This document shows positions 33,290 through 42,299 of a stretch of DNA of 64,000 nucleotides, piece after piece (position 1 is the first letter of the stretch; every line of letters begins with the position of its first letter). A program made the translations under genes and the position numbers. The stretch is taken from assembly GCF_001886735.1 (NCBI RefSeq), contig NZ_CP018080.1, forward strand, positions 124,001-188,000, written 5' to 3'. This DNA comes from Sulfitobacter alexandrii. GTDB lineage: Bacteria > Pseudomonadota > Alphaproteobacteria > Rhodobacterales > Rhodobacteraceae. A model generated the notes under the pieces. The model was not told the DNA's origin and searched no databases. It was given only the letters and a program-made list of their open reading frames with translations.

Positions 33290-34760
33290 TCTGCTCCTCG
33301 GTCGCCTCCAGCGGATCGAACTCCTCCACCACCCGACCCGCGCGGCAGACGAGGATGCGGTCCGAGATCGACATGATCTCGGGCAGGTAGGAGGAGATCA
33401 CCACCACCGCCAGCCCCTCGTCCGCCAGCCGGTTGATCAGCTGGTGGATCTCCGCGATGGCGCCCACGTCCACGCCGCGCGTCGGTTCGTCGAAGATCAC
33501 GATGCGCGGTCGCTGCGCCAGCGACTTGGCGATCACCACCTTCTGCTGGTTGCCGCCCGACAATTCGATCACCCGCGCATCGCTGTCGATGGCCTTGATG
33601 TTCAGCTGCTTCGTCCATTCCGCCGCCAGCGCCGACATTTCGCTGCGCGTCACCACCGCGGCCTTGTTCAGCCCCGCCGTCTGCACCCCCATGGAGATGT
33701 TCTCGGCGATCGACATGGTCTCGAAGAAGCCCTCGGCCTTGCGGTCCTCGGTGACGTAGACGATCCCGTCCTCCATCGCGCTGCGCGGCACGCGGTAGCG
33801 GACGGACCGGTCGTCGAGCCAGATTTCCCCGCCGTTGAGGAAGTTGCGCTTGACCACGCCCGCGATGATCTTGGCGACCTCGGTGCGGCCCGACCCGATC
33901 AGCCCGAACATGCCGGTGATCTGGCCCGAGTACACCGAGAAGGAAGTGTTGCGCACGATGGTGCCCATCGACACGTTCTGCACCGACAGCACCCGTTCCT
34001 GCCCCTGCCGGACCGACCGGCGCTTGACCCCGTGTGTCGAATTCTCGATCGACCGGCCGACCATCGCCTTGATGATCCGGTCGCGGTCAAAACTCTTGGC
34101 CGGCGCCGTCTCGATCAGCGCGCCGTCGCGCAGGACGGTGATGTTGTCGCCGATCTGCAGCGCCTCTTCCAGCGCGTGCGAGATGAAGATGATCGATACG
34201 CCGCGTTCCTTCAGCCGTGCGACCAGCGAGAAGAAGTGGTGCTTTTCCTCCGGCGTGAGCGCGGCGGTCGGTTCGTCGAAGATGATGATCCGCACGTTCT
34301 TACGCACCGCGCGGGCGATCTCCACCATCTGCTTGTGCGCGGCGCCAAGGCTGCTGACCGTCGCGGTCGGGTTCACGTTGAAGTTCAACGACTGAAGGAA
34401 GGTCTGCGCCGCGATGTTCAGCCCCCGGATGCGGTTGAACAGCTTCTCGTCACCCAGGTAGAGATTCTGCGCCACGGTCATCGATGGCACGAGGCTGGTT
34501 TCCTGGAAGACCATCGCCACCCCGTGTTCCAGCGCCTCGGCCGGCGTCTGGAAGTTGACCGGCTTGCCGTCGAGGAGTATCTCCCCCCGCGTCGCCTGCG
34601 TCACGCCGCACATCATCTTGGTCAGCGTCGACTTCCCCGCGCCGTTCTCTCCCAGAAGGGCGTGGACCTCGCCCTGTTGCAGGCGGAAATCCACGTCCGT
34701 GATGGCCGGAACGCCCCGGTATTCCTTGGTGACGTTGCGCATTTCCAGCAAGGCGCTCAT
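33267..34760 (-). CDS. CUT2 ABC transporter ATP-binding protein, two ATPase domains
   Basis: Energy subunit of a ribose-type importer, 497 aa. First-domain Walker A is GENGAGKST near 37 and Walker B FDEPTAAL; the second domain has the degenerate GLIGSGRTE and then LSGGNQQKV with DEPTRGVD. The start overlaps the stop of the propeller gene (ATGA). It is the last gene of the 13-gene operon, and its end overlaps the convergent ligase gene by 23 bp. CUT2 systems usually carry sugars, but the Lsr system of this class carries the furanone-type signal AI-2, so a non-sugar cargo is possible here. Confidence 0.93.
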   Translation of the reverse strand: MSALLEMRNVTKEYRGVPAITDVDFRLQQGEVHALLGENGAGKSTLTKMMCGVTQATRGEILLDGKPVNFQTPAEALEHGVAMVFQETSLVPSMTVAQNLYLGDEKLFNRIRGLNIAAQTFLQSLNFNVNPTATVSSLGAAHKQMVEIARAVRKNVRIIIFDEPTAALTPEEKHHFFSLVARLKERGVSIIFISHALEEALQIGDNITVLRDGALIETAPAKSFDRDRIIKAMVGRSIENSTHGVKRRSVRQGQERVLSVQNVSMGTIVRNTSFSVYSGQITGMFGLIGSGRTEVAKIIAGVVKRNFLNGGEIWLDDRSVRYRVPRSAMEDGIVYVTEDRKAEGFFETMSIAENISMGVQTAGLNKAAVVTRSEMSALAAEWTKQLNIKAIDSDARVIELSGGNQQKVVIAKSLAQRPRIVIFDEPTRGVDVGAIAEIHQLINRLADEGLAVVVISSYLPEIMSISDRILVCRAGRVVEEFDPLEATEEQIMFAAVH

Positions 34761-35827
34761 ACCCCGGCCCTCCCCTTCGTCATGTCCAGCGCGAGGATCA
34801 CGTCGCCGCCCTTTGACGCGGCGTAGACGCGCCCGCCCGCCTCGACCACGCTGGTGATCCCGTGCCGCCGCCCGTCCGCGCGGCTGTGCTGGCTGAAGAG
34901 CGGGTGCAGTTTCTCGTCCAGCCGGATCACCAGCCCGTAGGACTGCGTCGGCGCCCAGGGTTTCACCACGCCCAGATGCTTCTGCGCACCGCCCTGCAAG
35001 GGGCGCATGAAGCTGTCGGTCGCCTCCAGCGCGGGGGCGGCCCAGAAGGCCGGGTCGATCTCGGCCATCATCCGGGCGCGAAAGGCAGGTTCGCGCAGGA
35101 TGAACTCCGTCAGCTGGTTGCGCGGCGCGAAGACCGCCAGCCACCAGCCGCCGTCCCCGCTCGGCGCGATGCGCGCGGGGTAGCCAGGCAGGTCGGCCAG
35201 CGGATAGGTGACGCTGCCATCCGGGCAGCGCAGGGAAACGCGGTGCCGCCACGCCTCCGTCAGGATCAGCCCCTGCGGCGACAGCCCCAGCCCGAAGGGC
35301 CAGGCAAGCGCGTCCATGACCCGCTCGGCCTTGCCGCCCGCGAGGTCCACCCGCCAGACGCTGCCCGATGCGCCCCGGCTCATCAGGTCATGCTTCCAGT
35401 GGTCGGGCGCGCGATCCTGCGAGCCGTTCGCGATCCACAGCGTTCCGGCCCCGTCGAAGAGCAGCGCGGTCGGGCAAGGGTATGGCCCGCCCGGCACCCC
35501 GCCCGCATGCGGCCCGCCGACGATCCGCACCCCGCCGTCGTTCAGCCCCACGGCCAGCACTTCCTCCGGCCCCGCCGCCAGCGCGCTCACGTCGCTGTCG
35601 AAGCGGTGCACCTCCGTCCCGTCGAGCGCGTGCACCGCAGGCCCGGCGGCATAGAGAACCCGCTCCCCCGCCACCGCCAGCACATCCGGCGCGCGCACCT
35701 CGCGCACCGCCTCCGCCCGGTCGAGCAACTGGTTCGGCCGCAGCGCCCCGTCCAGCGAGGGCACGGTCACCGCCGCCTCCCCGCTGCCCCGGATATGGTC
35801 GAGCCGGCGTTTCAGAAAAGCGATCAT
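34757..35827 (-). CDS. Strictosidine-synthase/SMP-30-like beta-propeller protein
   Basis: Predicted six-bladed propeller of 356 aa without a signal peptide. Recognisable repeats include WPFGLGLSPQGLILTEAW, ADLPGYPARIAPSGDGGWW and HGITSVVEAGGRVYAASKGG, which parallel the C-terminal domain of the upstream fusion protein, so this is a tandem relative. Members of this superfamily are lactonases, arylesterases or, in plants, strictosidine synthase. A cytosolic lactone- or ester-opening role fits the CoA-ligase operon. It overlaps genes on both sides by ATGA. Metal ligands could not be fixed by eye. Confidence 0.78.
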   Translation of the reverse strand: MIAFLKRRLDHIRGSGEAAVTVPSLDGALRPNQLLDRAEAVREVRAPDVLAVAGERVLYAAGPAVHALDGTEVHRFDSDVSALAAGPEEVLAVGLNDGGVRIVGGPHAGGVPGGPYPCPTALLFDGAGTLWIANGSQDRAPDHWKHDLMSRGASGSVWRVDLAGGKAERVMDALAWPFGLGLSPQGLILTEAWRHRVSLRCPDGSVTYPLADLPGYPARIAPSGDGGWWLAVFAPRNQLTEFILREPAFRARMMAEIDPAFWAAPALEATDSFMRPLQGGAQKHLGVVKPWAPTQSYGLVIRLDEKLHPLFSQHSRADGRRHGITSVVEAGGRVYAASKGGDVILALDMTKGRAGV

Positions 35828-37947
35828 GACTTCTTGCCCCAATAGGAGTCGTAGGAGGTCCACTCCGGGTCCGCCCCCGGGATGCGGTAGCGCCCGACGC
35901 GGTTGTTGTAGATCCCGCCGAGGTAGAGGTACCCCTTGTGCTCGCGGATCGAGGTGATCATCGGATGCGCTTCGCCGCCGAGATCCCAGAGCACGTCCAG
36001 CACGTTGCCCTCGGCATCGAACTTGATGACGCAGCCGGTGTTCATGTTCGGGTACAGCCAGTCGTCCCGCGCCACCGCCTGCACCATCCGGCGGCGGAAG
36101 CCCGGCATCTCCTGCGCGAGGTCGAAGACCGGAGAGCGCATCCCGCAGAGCGCGCACCAGTAGGTCCCGTCCGAGGCGCGGTTGATGTTGTCGGGATAGC
36201 CCGGCAGGTTGTCGATCACGACCTCGGTCTGGCCCTTTTTCGGCCCGTCGAACCAGTAGCGGGTGATCCGGCAACCCCATGTCTCGGCGTAAAGCAGCGA
36301 CTGGCCTTCGAACTCCACGCAGATGCCGTTGGGCAACTGCTTGTTCGGCACGACGGTGCGCGATGTGTCGGTCCTGGGGTCGTAGCAGATGATCCGGCCG
36401 TTGCCCCGGGCCTCCAGCGCGTCGACCATCCAGTCGTACATCTCGTAGCGCACCGTCGCCTCGGAGAAGAACACGCGGCCGTCCGGAGCGATGTCGAGGT
36501 CGTCGGCCAGCCGCAACCGGCTGTCATCGACGATGGAGGTCCAGGTGCGGTTGGTCTCGTCCGACAGCTTGGTCACGGTCCGGTCCGGCGCAATCCTGAA
36601 CAGCCCCATGCCACCGACGCAGACATGCAGGTTATCCTCCGCGTCGAAGGCCATGCCCAGCGGGTGCCCGCCGATATGGGCGAAGACCTCAACCTGTTTG
36701 TAATCCGGCGCGAGGATGCGCATCACGTCGCCGTGGCGGCTGCCGCAGTACATGTTGTCCTCGCGGTCGAAGATCATGTCCTCCGGCCCGTCGAGCTCGC
36801 CCAGGCCGATGGCCTCGACCCCGCGCAGCCGGTCGTTCAGGGCATAGTCGCTGCCCGAGCCCTGCGCCGTCTCCGGCAGAGGCGGCAGCTTAAAGAAGGT
36901 GGGCGAGACATAGGCCCGCGCCAGCACCTTGTGTCGGTTCTTGACCCAGCGCACGTCGATGGCCACCGCCGCCAGCAGCACGCAGCCGAGGATCAGCGAG
37001 GAGGTGCCCGACAGGAACCCCATCTGGATCAGGCTGTTCTGCACCAGCAGGATGATGAGCGTCCCGAGGGCCGCCTTCACCACCGACCCGCGCCCGCCGC
37101 CGAGGCTGATGCCGCCCAGCACCACGGCGGTCAGGATCGTGACCTCGAGCCCCCGGCCCACGTCCGCGCTCGCGCTCGACAGGCGCGCAGCGTAGAAACA
37201 GGCCGCCAGCCCGCAGAGCGCGCCCGACAGGACGTAGGTCAGGCAGACCGTCCGCTTCACCTTGATGCCTGCGTTGAAGGCCGAGCGACGCGAGCCGCCC
37301 ACCGCCATGACGTGCCAGCCGAAGCGCAGCCGCGTCAGCGTGACATGCGCCGCGATGGCCACCGCGATGGCCGCCAGCAGGCTTGCCGGGATCCCAAAGA
37401 AGGATCCGAGCGCCATGAACTCCCAGACGGTCGACATGTTGAACCCGCGTCCGATGATCATGGCGTAGTCCAGCAGCAGCATGTCCACCACCGCGCGCAC
37501 GATGATCAGCATGACCAGCGTGGTCAAAAAGGCGCGCAACCGCAGGTAGCCGATGAGGATGCCGTTGATCAGCCCGACGAGCGCGCCGACGGCCACGACC
37601 AGCACCATGCCAAGGGCGATGTTCCATTCAAGGTAGTTGATCAGTGACAGGGCGACGAAGTTGCACAGCGCAAAGATCGACCCCACCGACAGGTCGATGC
37701 CGCCCGCCATCATCACCACGGTCAGCCCGATGGCGATGAACAGGTATTCCCCGTAGATGCGCCCGATGTCCGACAGGTTCGCCGCCGACAGGAAGGTCGG
37801 CATCTGCGTGCCGAAGACCACCAGCACGACGGCGAGAAAGAAGGCCGGTATCAGCGTGTCGATCCAGTTCTTCGACAGGATCTCGCCGATGGCCTTGTCG
37901 GGGACGTAACGATAACGCCACCGGATCATGCTCTCGGAAAGGGACAT
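35824..37947 (-). CDS. Fusion: CUT2 ABC permease plus strictosidine-synthase/SMP-30-like propeller
   Basis: A 707-aa two-part protein. Residues 1-340 are an RbsC-type permease (about ten helices, AGGIDLSVGS at 81-90, VVLGGISLGGGRGS near 276). After a linker, 375-707 form a beta-propeller: GELDGPEDMIFD near 384, LADDLDIAPDGRVFF near 480, and NLPGYPDNINRASDG near 580, as in strictosidine-synthase-like/APMAP proteins. The propeller should face the cytoplasm if the permease has its usual topology. The frame is continuous with no sign of error. The ATG at 37947 is chosen over a TTG because GGAG then has correct spacing. The operon also has a normal permease (39087), so a heterodimer channel is likely. 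Confidence 0.88.
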   Translation of the reverse strand: MSLSESMIRWRYRYVPDKAIGEILSKNWIDTLIPAFFLAVVLVVFGTQMPTFLSAANLSDIGRIYGEYLFIAIGLTVVMMAGGIDLSVGSIFALCNFVALSLINYLEWNIALGMVLVVAVGALVGLINGILIGYLRLRAFLTTLVMLIIVRAVVDMLLLDYAMIIGRGFNMSTVWEFMALGSFFGIPASLLAAIAVAIAAHVTLTRLRFGWHVMAVGGSRRSAFNAGIKVKRTVCLTYVLSGALCGLAACFYAARLSSASADVGRGLEVTILTAVVLGGISLGGGRGSVVKAALGTLIILLVQNSLIQMGFLSGTSSLILGCVLLAAVAIDVRWVKNRHKVLARAYVSPTFFKLPPLPETAQGSGSDYALNDRLRGVEAIGLGELDGPEDMIFDREDNMYCGSRHGDVMRILAPDYKQVEVFAHIGGHPLGMAFDAEDNLHVCVGGMGLFRIAPDRTVTKLSDETNRTWTSIVDDSRLRLADDLDIAPDGRVFFSEATVRYEMYDWMVDALEARGNGRIICYDPRTDTSRTVVPNKQLPNGICVEFEGQSLLYAETWGCRITRYWFDGPKKGQTEVVIDNLPGYPDNINRASDGTYWCALCGMRSPVFDLAQEMPGFRRRMVQAVARDDWLYPNMNTGCVIKFDAEGNVLDVLWDLGGEAHPMITSIREHKGYLYLGGIYNNRVGRYRIPGADPEWTSYDSYWGKKS

Positions 37948-38015
37948 CTTCTGCAACTCCAGGAAACGAGATAGGCACGGCCCGCCGCAGCGGACCGCGC
38001 GGTGTCACGGGCGGG

Positions 38016-39044
38016 TCAGCCGCCGTTGGCCTTCAACTCGTCCAGCGTCCAGCACGAGGAAGCGGTCATGTTCTCCTTCGTGATGTACTTGAGCGGCGTG
38101 TAGAGCGCGAAGGGCGCGGACCCCGGCTCGGGATCGGTCTGCAGCAGGATCTTCACCGCCGAGTTCAGGTCACGCGCCTGTCCGGGCACGTCGTAGCTGT
38201 AGTAGGCGTCGAAGTTGCCGTTCTCGATGTTGTCGCAGGCCGCCGACTGGTTGCCGCCGCCCGAGGTGACAAGGAACACCTGGTCCTGCACCCCGGCCTC
38301 GCGGATCGCCGCCGCGGTGCCGATGTCCTGCCCGTCCCAGAGCCCGAGGATCCCACAAAGATCCGGGTGCTGCTTGAGAATGGTCGAGGTGATGGCCTGC
38401 GCCTTGGACGCATCCCAGTCCGCCGCCTGCGTGGCGACGACCTCGATCTCGGGATGCTGATCGAAGACGTCCTGCGCCCCCTGCCCCGAGATCGTGGCGG
38501 TCGGCGTCGCCAGCATGCCCTGCACGAAGGCGATCTTGCCGTTCCCGCCCGAGCCTTCGCCGCAGGCATCGACCACGGCCTGCGCCTGCTTCTGGCCCAT
38601 CTCGTACCAGTCGGTCCCGACATAGACATCGCCATTGGTCACCGACTTCAGGTTGACCTGGATCACGTTGATGCCCGATGCCATCGCCTTCTGCACCGTC
38701 CGGTTATAGGCCTGCATGTCCAGCGGATGCAGGATCAGCACGTCCGGCTGCTCCGCGATCAGCCCGTTTGCCGCCTGCACGCCGGCCTCGGTGTTCCAGT
38801 TCGGGTCGCGGATCGTGACCTCGTATCCCAGCGCCTCGGCCTGGTTCTGCAGGCCCGCGTTCCAGCCCTCGGTCAGGTCGAAGCCCATCGACAGCGGCAC
38901 GAAGCCGACCTTCTTGCCGGTCAGCTTTTCGTAGTAGGTCTTGGACTGTCCGTCGTCGAAGGGCTCCGCCAGCGATGCGGTCGCGAGACCGGCGATGGCT
39001 GTTGCCACGGCGGCAGCGGCCGCCAGGATCTTTCTCGTCTTCAT
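38016..39044 (-). CDS. CUT2 ABC transporter substrate-binding protein
   Basis: Periplasmic binding protein of 342 aa. The ATG at 39044 follows AGGAGG at 7 nt; one two codons upstream is too close to it. The Sec signal ends near residue 26 (ATASLAEP). The fold is RbsB-like: GKKVGFVPLSMGFDLTEGW, VLILHPLDMQAYN, and ILGLWDGQDIGTAAAI. Two Cys in the C-terminal half (AACDN and SSCW) could form a disulfide. It sits between the two permease genes with gaps of 42 and 68 nt. The ligand is unknown. Confidence 0.9.
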   Translation of the reverse strand: MKTRKILAAAAAVATAIAGLATASLAEPFDDGQSKTYYEKLTGKKVGFVPLSMGFDLTEGWNAGLQNQAEALGYEVTIRDPNWNTEAGVQAANGLIAEQPDVLILHPLDMQAYNRTVQKAMASGINVIQVNLKSVTNGDVYVGTDWYEMGQKQAQAVVDACGEGSGGNGKIAFVQGMLATPTATISGQGAQDVFDQHPEIEVVATQAADWDASKAQAITSTILKQHPDLCGILGLWDGQDIGTAAAIREAGVQDQVFLVTSGGGNQSAACDNIENGNFDAYYSYDVPGQARDLNSAVKILLQTDPEPGSAPFALYTPLKYITKENMTASSCWTLDELKANGG

Positions 39045-39086
39045 GGTCATTCCTCCTCGTTGACCCGTTCTTGTTATGACCGCGCG

Positions 39087-40064
39087 TCAGATGTCGCCGT
39101 GCTGCGCGGTCTGCTCATCCCTCGGGTTCAGCATCGTGTCGATCACGATGGCGGCCAGAAGGATCACGCTCTTGAAGATGTTCTGGGTGGTGTAACCCAG
39201 GTTCATGATGGTCATGCCGTTCAGCAGGATGCCGATCAGGATGGTGCCCACGATCACGTTGCGCACCCCGCCCTTGCCGCCCGACAGGCCGATGCCCCCC
39301 AGCACCACGACGAGGATCACGTCGTAGACCTGCGTCGACAGCGCCAGCCGCGTGTTCATCGAGGTCACGGCAGTCGCGACAACGATGCCCGCCACGACGG
39401 CGATCACCGCGATCAGCACGTATTGCGCGAGGATCACCGGCCGCGCCGGCACCCCCGTGATGCGCGCCGTGGCGACGTTGTTGCCGATGGCATAGACGTA
39501 GCGCCCGACCTTGGTGAACTTCAGGAACAATGCGGCCACCAGCGCCACCAGCGCAAAGGCGATCACCGGGTTCGGGATCCCCGCGACCTGCCCGCTGCCG
39601 ATCCGGTAGAACCAGCTTTCCCCCTGCGGCAGATAGACGACGTCCTGCCCGATCATGAAGGACTTACCGAAGCCGTAGACCACGATCCCCATTGCCAGGG
39701 TGGCAAAGATCGCGGGCACCTCGACATAGGCGATCAGGAAACCGTTCACGAGCCCGACGATCACGGCGAACCCGAAAGCCAGCGCCACGGCGAGCCAGAG
39801 GTGCGTGCCGTCGTTCACCATGACCAGCATCCATGCGACCGAGATCACCATGGTCGAGACCATCGACAGGTCGATCCCCCGCCCGATGATGCCGATCGCC
39901 ATGCCGATCCCGAGGATGCCGAGGATCGACACGTTCTGGATCAGCGACAGGATGTTGGCGCCGCCCAGGAATCCCGGCAGCCCGATGGCGAAACCCACGA
40001 ACAGCAGCACGGCGATCACGCCGACGATGCGCTCCTGGTTCAGGCCTTTCAGCATGGTGGTCAC
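39087..40064 (-). CDS. CUT2 ABC transporter permease (RbsC type)
   Basis: Membrane subunit of 325 aa with about ten helices; IIGRGIDLSMVST near 59-71 is the family motif and VVVLGGIGLSGGKGG near 250 the coupling region. The GTG at 40064 overlaps the stop of the AttH/CrtC-like gene (GTGA). It would pair with the permease half of the fusion protein encoded downstream. Confidence 0.92.
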   Translation of the reverse strand: MTTMLKGLNQERIVGVIAVLLFVGFAIGLPGFLGGANILSLIQNVSILGILGIGMAIGIIGRGIDLSMVSTMVISVAWMLVMVNDGTHLWLAVALAFGFAVIVGLVNGFLIAYVEVPAIFATLAMGIVVYGFGKSFMIGQDVVYLPQGESWFYRIGSGQVAGIPNPVIAFALVALVAALFLKFTKVGRYVYAIGNNVATARITGVPARPVILAQYVLIAVIAVVAGIVVATAVTSMNTRLALSTQVYDVILVVVLGGIGLSGGKGGVRNVIVGTILIGILLNGMTIMNLGYTTQNIFKSVILLAAIVIDTMLNPRDEQTAQHGDI

Positions 40065-41068
40065 AGCGGATACCCGACCGGCTGTCCGTCGATCATGCGC
40101 TCGATGTACTCGGTCATGCCGTAGCCTTCGCGCCCGTCCCAGGTGAAACGGGAATACCCTTCGGCGATGCGCGAGATCAGCACCTCGTCCTCGACCTTGC
40201 GCCGATTGCGCAGGGGCGCCAGCGTCAGCACCTCGACGTCGATGATCGCCCGGCGTTTCGCCGTGGCGACCCCCAGCTTCACCCGTGCGGGGTCCTGCTG
40301 CTCAGTCCAGTCGGTGATGATGTTGAGGTCGGTGATCTCCTCGTAGTCGCCGTTAACCAGCAGCACGCCGGGCCGCCGGGTCTTGCCCTCGGCATCCGTG
40401 ATCCGCAGCAGCATGAAACCGTCGCCGTTCTCGAAATTGCCGATGAACAGCCGGTAGTAATGGATCGCCTGCCAGTAGCGCGGTCCCCAGCTGTGGTCGC
40501 GCCAGCCGCGCCCGTCGATCTGCCAGCTTTCATCGCCCACCCGGACAAGCCCCGTCACGCGCCCGTGCTGGTTGAAATGCCCGCGCGAGAAATCGCGGCC
40601 GTACATCGTCTCCGTCACGTCGTCCTGCGGCTCTCCGCCGTGGACGGGCGAGGACGCGCGATGCTCGAACCGCACCTCGGCACCGGCGCGCGGCCCTTCC
40701 GCGAACAGCTTCTGCGGTTCGCGCAGGTCATCGGGGTTCTCGACGATGATGACCTCGCCCTCGAAGCGCATGTTCATCGCCTTGAACGGCTCGACCACCT
40801 CGTAGGACAACCCGCCCGCGTCGAAGGCCTCGTTGTGGCTGATCGGCGGACGCTGGAACTGGCAGGCGACCCGGCCGTCCGGCAGGTAGAGGCAGACCGA
40901 CAACTCGGCCCGGCCCTCGTTCACCCGGTTGCCCAGCCGCATCCAGCCACCGACGCGCTGCCGGAAGTCGAAGCCGTTGACGTAGACGCTTTCATTGAAG
41001 TTAGAAACCGCGTCTGGGGTGTGCGGGTATTCGTCCTCGGGCCGCATCAGGAAGGTGTCGTCTTTCAT
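40061..41068 (-). CDS. AttH/CrtC (carotenoid hydratase)-like lipocalin-fold protein, DUF7064-type
   Basis: A soluble protein of 335 aa with no signal peptide. The motif DGRGWRDHSWGPR near residues 184-196 is the mark of the AttH/CrtC-like superfamily of lipocalin-fold proteins, some of which hydrate isoprenoid double bonds. The rest is beta-rich without other known motifs. It overlaps the acyl-CoA dehydrogenase gene (ATGA) and the permease gene, so it belongs to the same pathway. A hydratase or a carrier for a hydrophobic CoA-linked intermediate are both possible. The family call is from the motif only. Confidence 0.65.
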   Translation of the reverse strand: MKDDTFLMRPEDEYPHTPDAVSNFNESVYVNGFDFRQRVGGWMRLGNRVNEGRAELSVCLYLPDGRVACQFQRPPISHNEAFDAGGLSYEVVEPFKAMNMRFEGEVIIVENPDDLREPQKLFAEGPRAGAEVRFEHRASSPVHGGEPQDDVTETMYGRDFSRGHFNQHGRVTGLVRVGDESWQIDGRGWRDHSWGPRYWQAIHYYRLFIGNFENGDGFMLLRITDAEGKTRRPGVLLVNGDYEEITDLNIITDWTEQQDPARVKLGVATAKRRAIIDVEVLTLAPLRNRRKVEDEVLISRIAEGYSRFTWDGREGYGMTEYIERMIDGQPVGYPL

Positions 41069-42291
41069 TGCTCGGTCTCCTTTTCTCGCGTTGCTGCCCG
41101 CTTCAGCTCGGCCCGGGCCAGCGCCTCGCGGTGCACCTCGTCCGGCCCGTCGCCGATCCGCAGGAAGCGTGTCTCGGCGAAGGCGGCGGCGAGGAAGAAA
41201 TCCTCCGACAGGCCGCCGCCGCCGTGCACCTGGATCGCCCGATCGATGATCTGGCCGGTCACGGTGGGCACGAATATCTTGGCCATCGCGATCTCGTTGC
41301 GCGCCGCCTTGTTGCCGTGGCGGTCCATCGCCCAGGCCGCCTTCAGCGTCATCAGCCGCGCCGCCTCAAGCTCGGTCCGGCACTGGCCGATCACCTGCCG
41401 CACGCCGCCCATCTCGGACAGGCGGCTGCCGAATGCGGTGCGGCTGGCGGCCCGCGCGCACATCTCCTCGATGGCGCGCTCGGCCAGCCCGATGAAGCGC
41501 ATGCAGTGATGGATGCGTCCCGGCCCGAGCCTGCCCTGCGCGATCTCGAAGCCGCGCCCCTCGCCCAGCAGCATGTTGTCTGCCCCCACCCGCGCGCCGT
41601 CAAAGACGACCTCGGCATGGCCCAATGGCGGATGCTGGAAGCCGTAGACCGACAGCGGGCGTTCGACCGTCACGCCGGGCGTGTCCATCGGGACAAGGAT
41701 CATCGACTGCTGCTGGTGCTTCGGCGCGTCGGGGTCGTTCTTGCCCATGACGATGGCGACCTTGCAGTCCTCGGCCATGGCGCCGGTGATCCACCACTTG
41801 CGGCCCGTTACCACATAGCCGTCGCCGTCCCGCTCGATCCGGGTCTCGACGTTGGTGGCGTCCGACGAGGCGACCGCGGGCTCCGTCATGGCAAAGCAGG
41901 ACCGGATCTCCGCCGCCAGCAGCGGTTTCAGCCAGCGTTCCTTCTGCGCCTCCGTGCCGTAGGTGGCGAGAATCTCCATGTTGCCCACGTCGGGCGCGTT
42001 GCAGTTGAAGATCTCGGGTGCCGCCAGCGACCGCCCGAGGATCTCGCACAGGTGCGTGTACTGGTAGTTCGACAGCCCCTGCCCTTCCGGGCCGTGATGA
42101 TAGAACAGGTTCCACAGCCCCTGCGCCCGCGCCTTCTCCTGCAACGCACGCATCAGCGGCGTGTGGCGCCAGCGGTTCTCCACCCGGCCCTCGTCCAGCA
42201 GTTCGCCTTCGTTGGGATAGACATGCTCCGCCATGAAGGCGGTCAGCTTGTCCTTCAGATCGCGTGTCTTGTCGTCGAGTTCTGCAAACAT
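41065..42291 (-). CDS. Acyl-CoA dehydrogenase, ACAD10/ACAD11 (LvaC-like) type
   Basis: FAD-dependent dehydrogenase of 408 aa. FNCNAPDVGNMEILATYG near 93, IRSCFAMTEPAVASSDATN near 126 and the C-terminal QVHGGGGLSEDF with IGDGPDEVHREALAR are typical of the dehydrogenase half of ACAD10/11. In mammals those proteins join a kinase-like APH domain with the dehydrogenase and process 4-hydroxyacyl-CoA; in the bacterial Lva pathway LvaC does the same after LvaA phosphorylates the substrate. The APH-type gene lies three genes upstream. The start at 42291 lacks a strong ribosome-binding site but agrees with the family N terminus. Confidence 0.88.
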   Translation of the reverse strand: MFAELDDKTRDLKDKLTAFMAEHVYPNEGELLDEGRVENRWRHTPLMRALQEKARAQGLWNLFYHHGPEGQGLSNYQYTHLCEILGRSLAAPEIFNCNAPDVGNMEILATYGTEAQKERWLKPLLAAEIRSCFAMTEPAVASSDATNVETRIERDGDGYVVTGRKWWITGAMAEDCKVAIVMGKNDPDAPKHQQQSMILVPMDTPGVTVERPLSVYGFQHPPLGHAEVVFDGARVGADNMLLGEGRGFEIAQGRLGPGRIHHCMRFIGLAERAIEEMCARAASRTAFGSRLSEMGGVRQVIGQCRTELEAARLMTLKAAWAMDRHGNKAARNEIAMAKIFVPTVTGQIIDRAIQVHGGGGLSEDFFLAAAFAETRFLRIGDGPDEVHREALARAELKRAATREKETEQ

Positions 42292-42299
42292 GGCCTGCC

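Noticed and set aside
33267..35252. A 661-residue reading of the ABC ATPase with an N-terminal extension
   Set aside because: The extension overlaps the propeller gene out of frame. The ATG at 34760 gives the usual 497-residue CUT2 ATPase.
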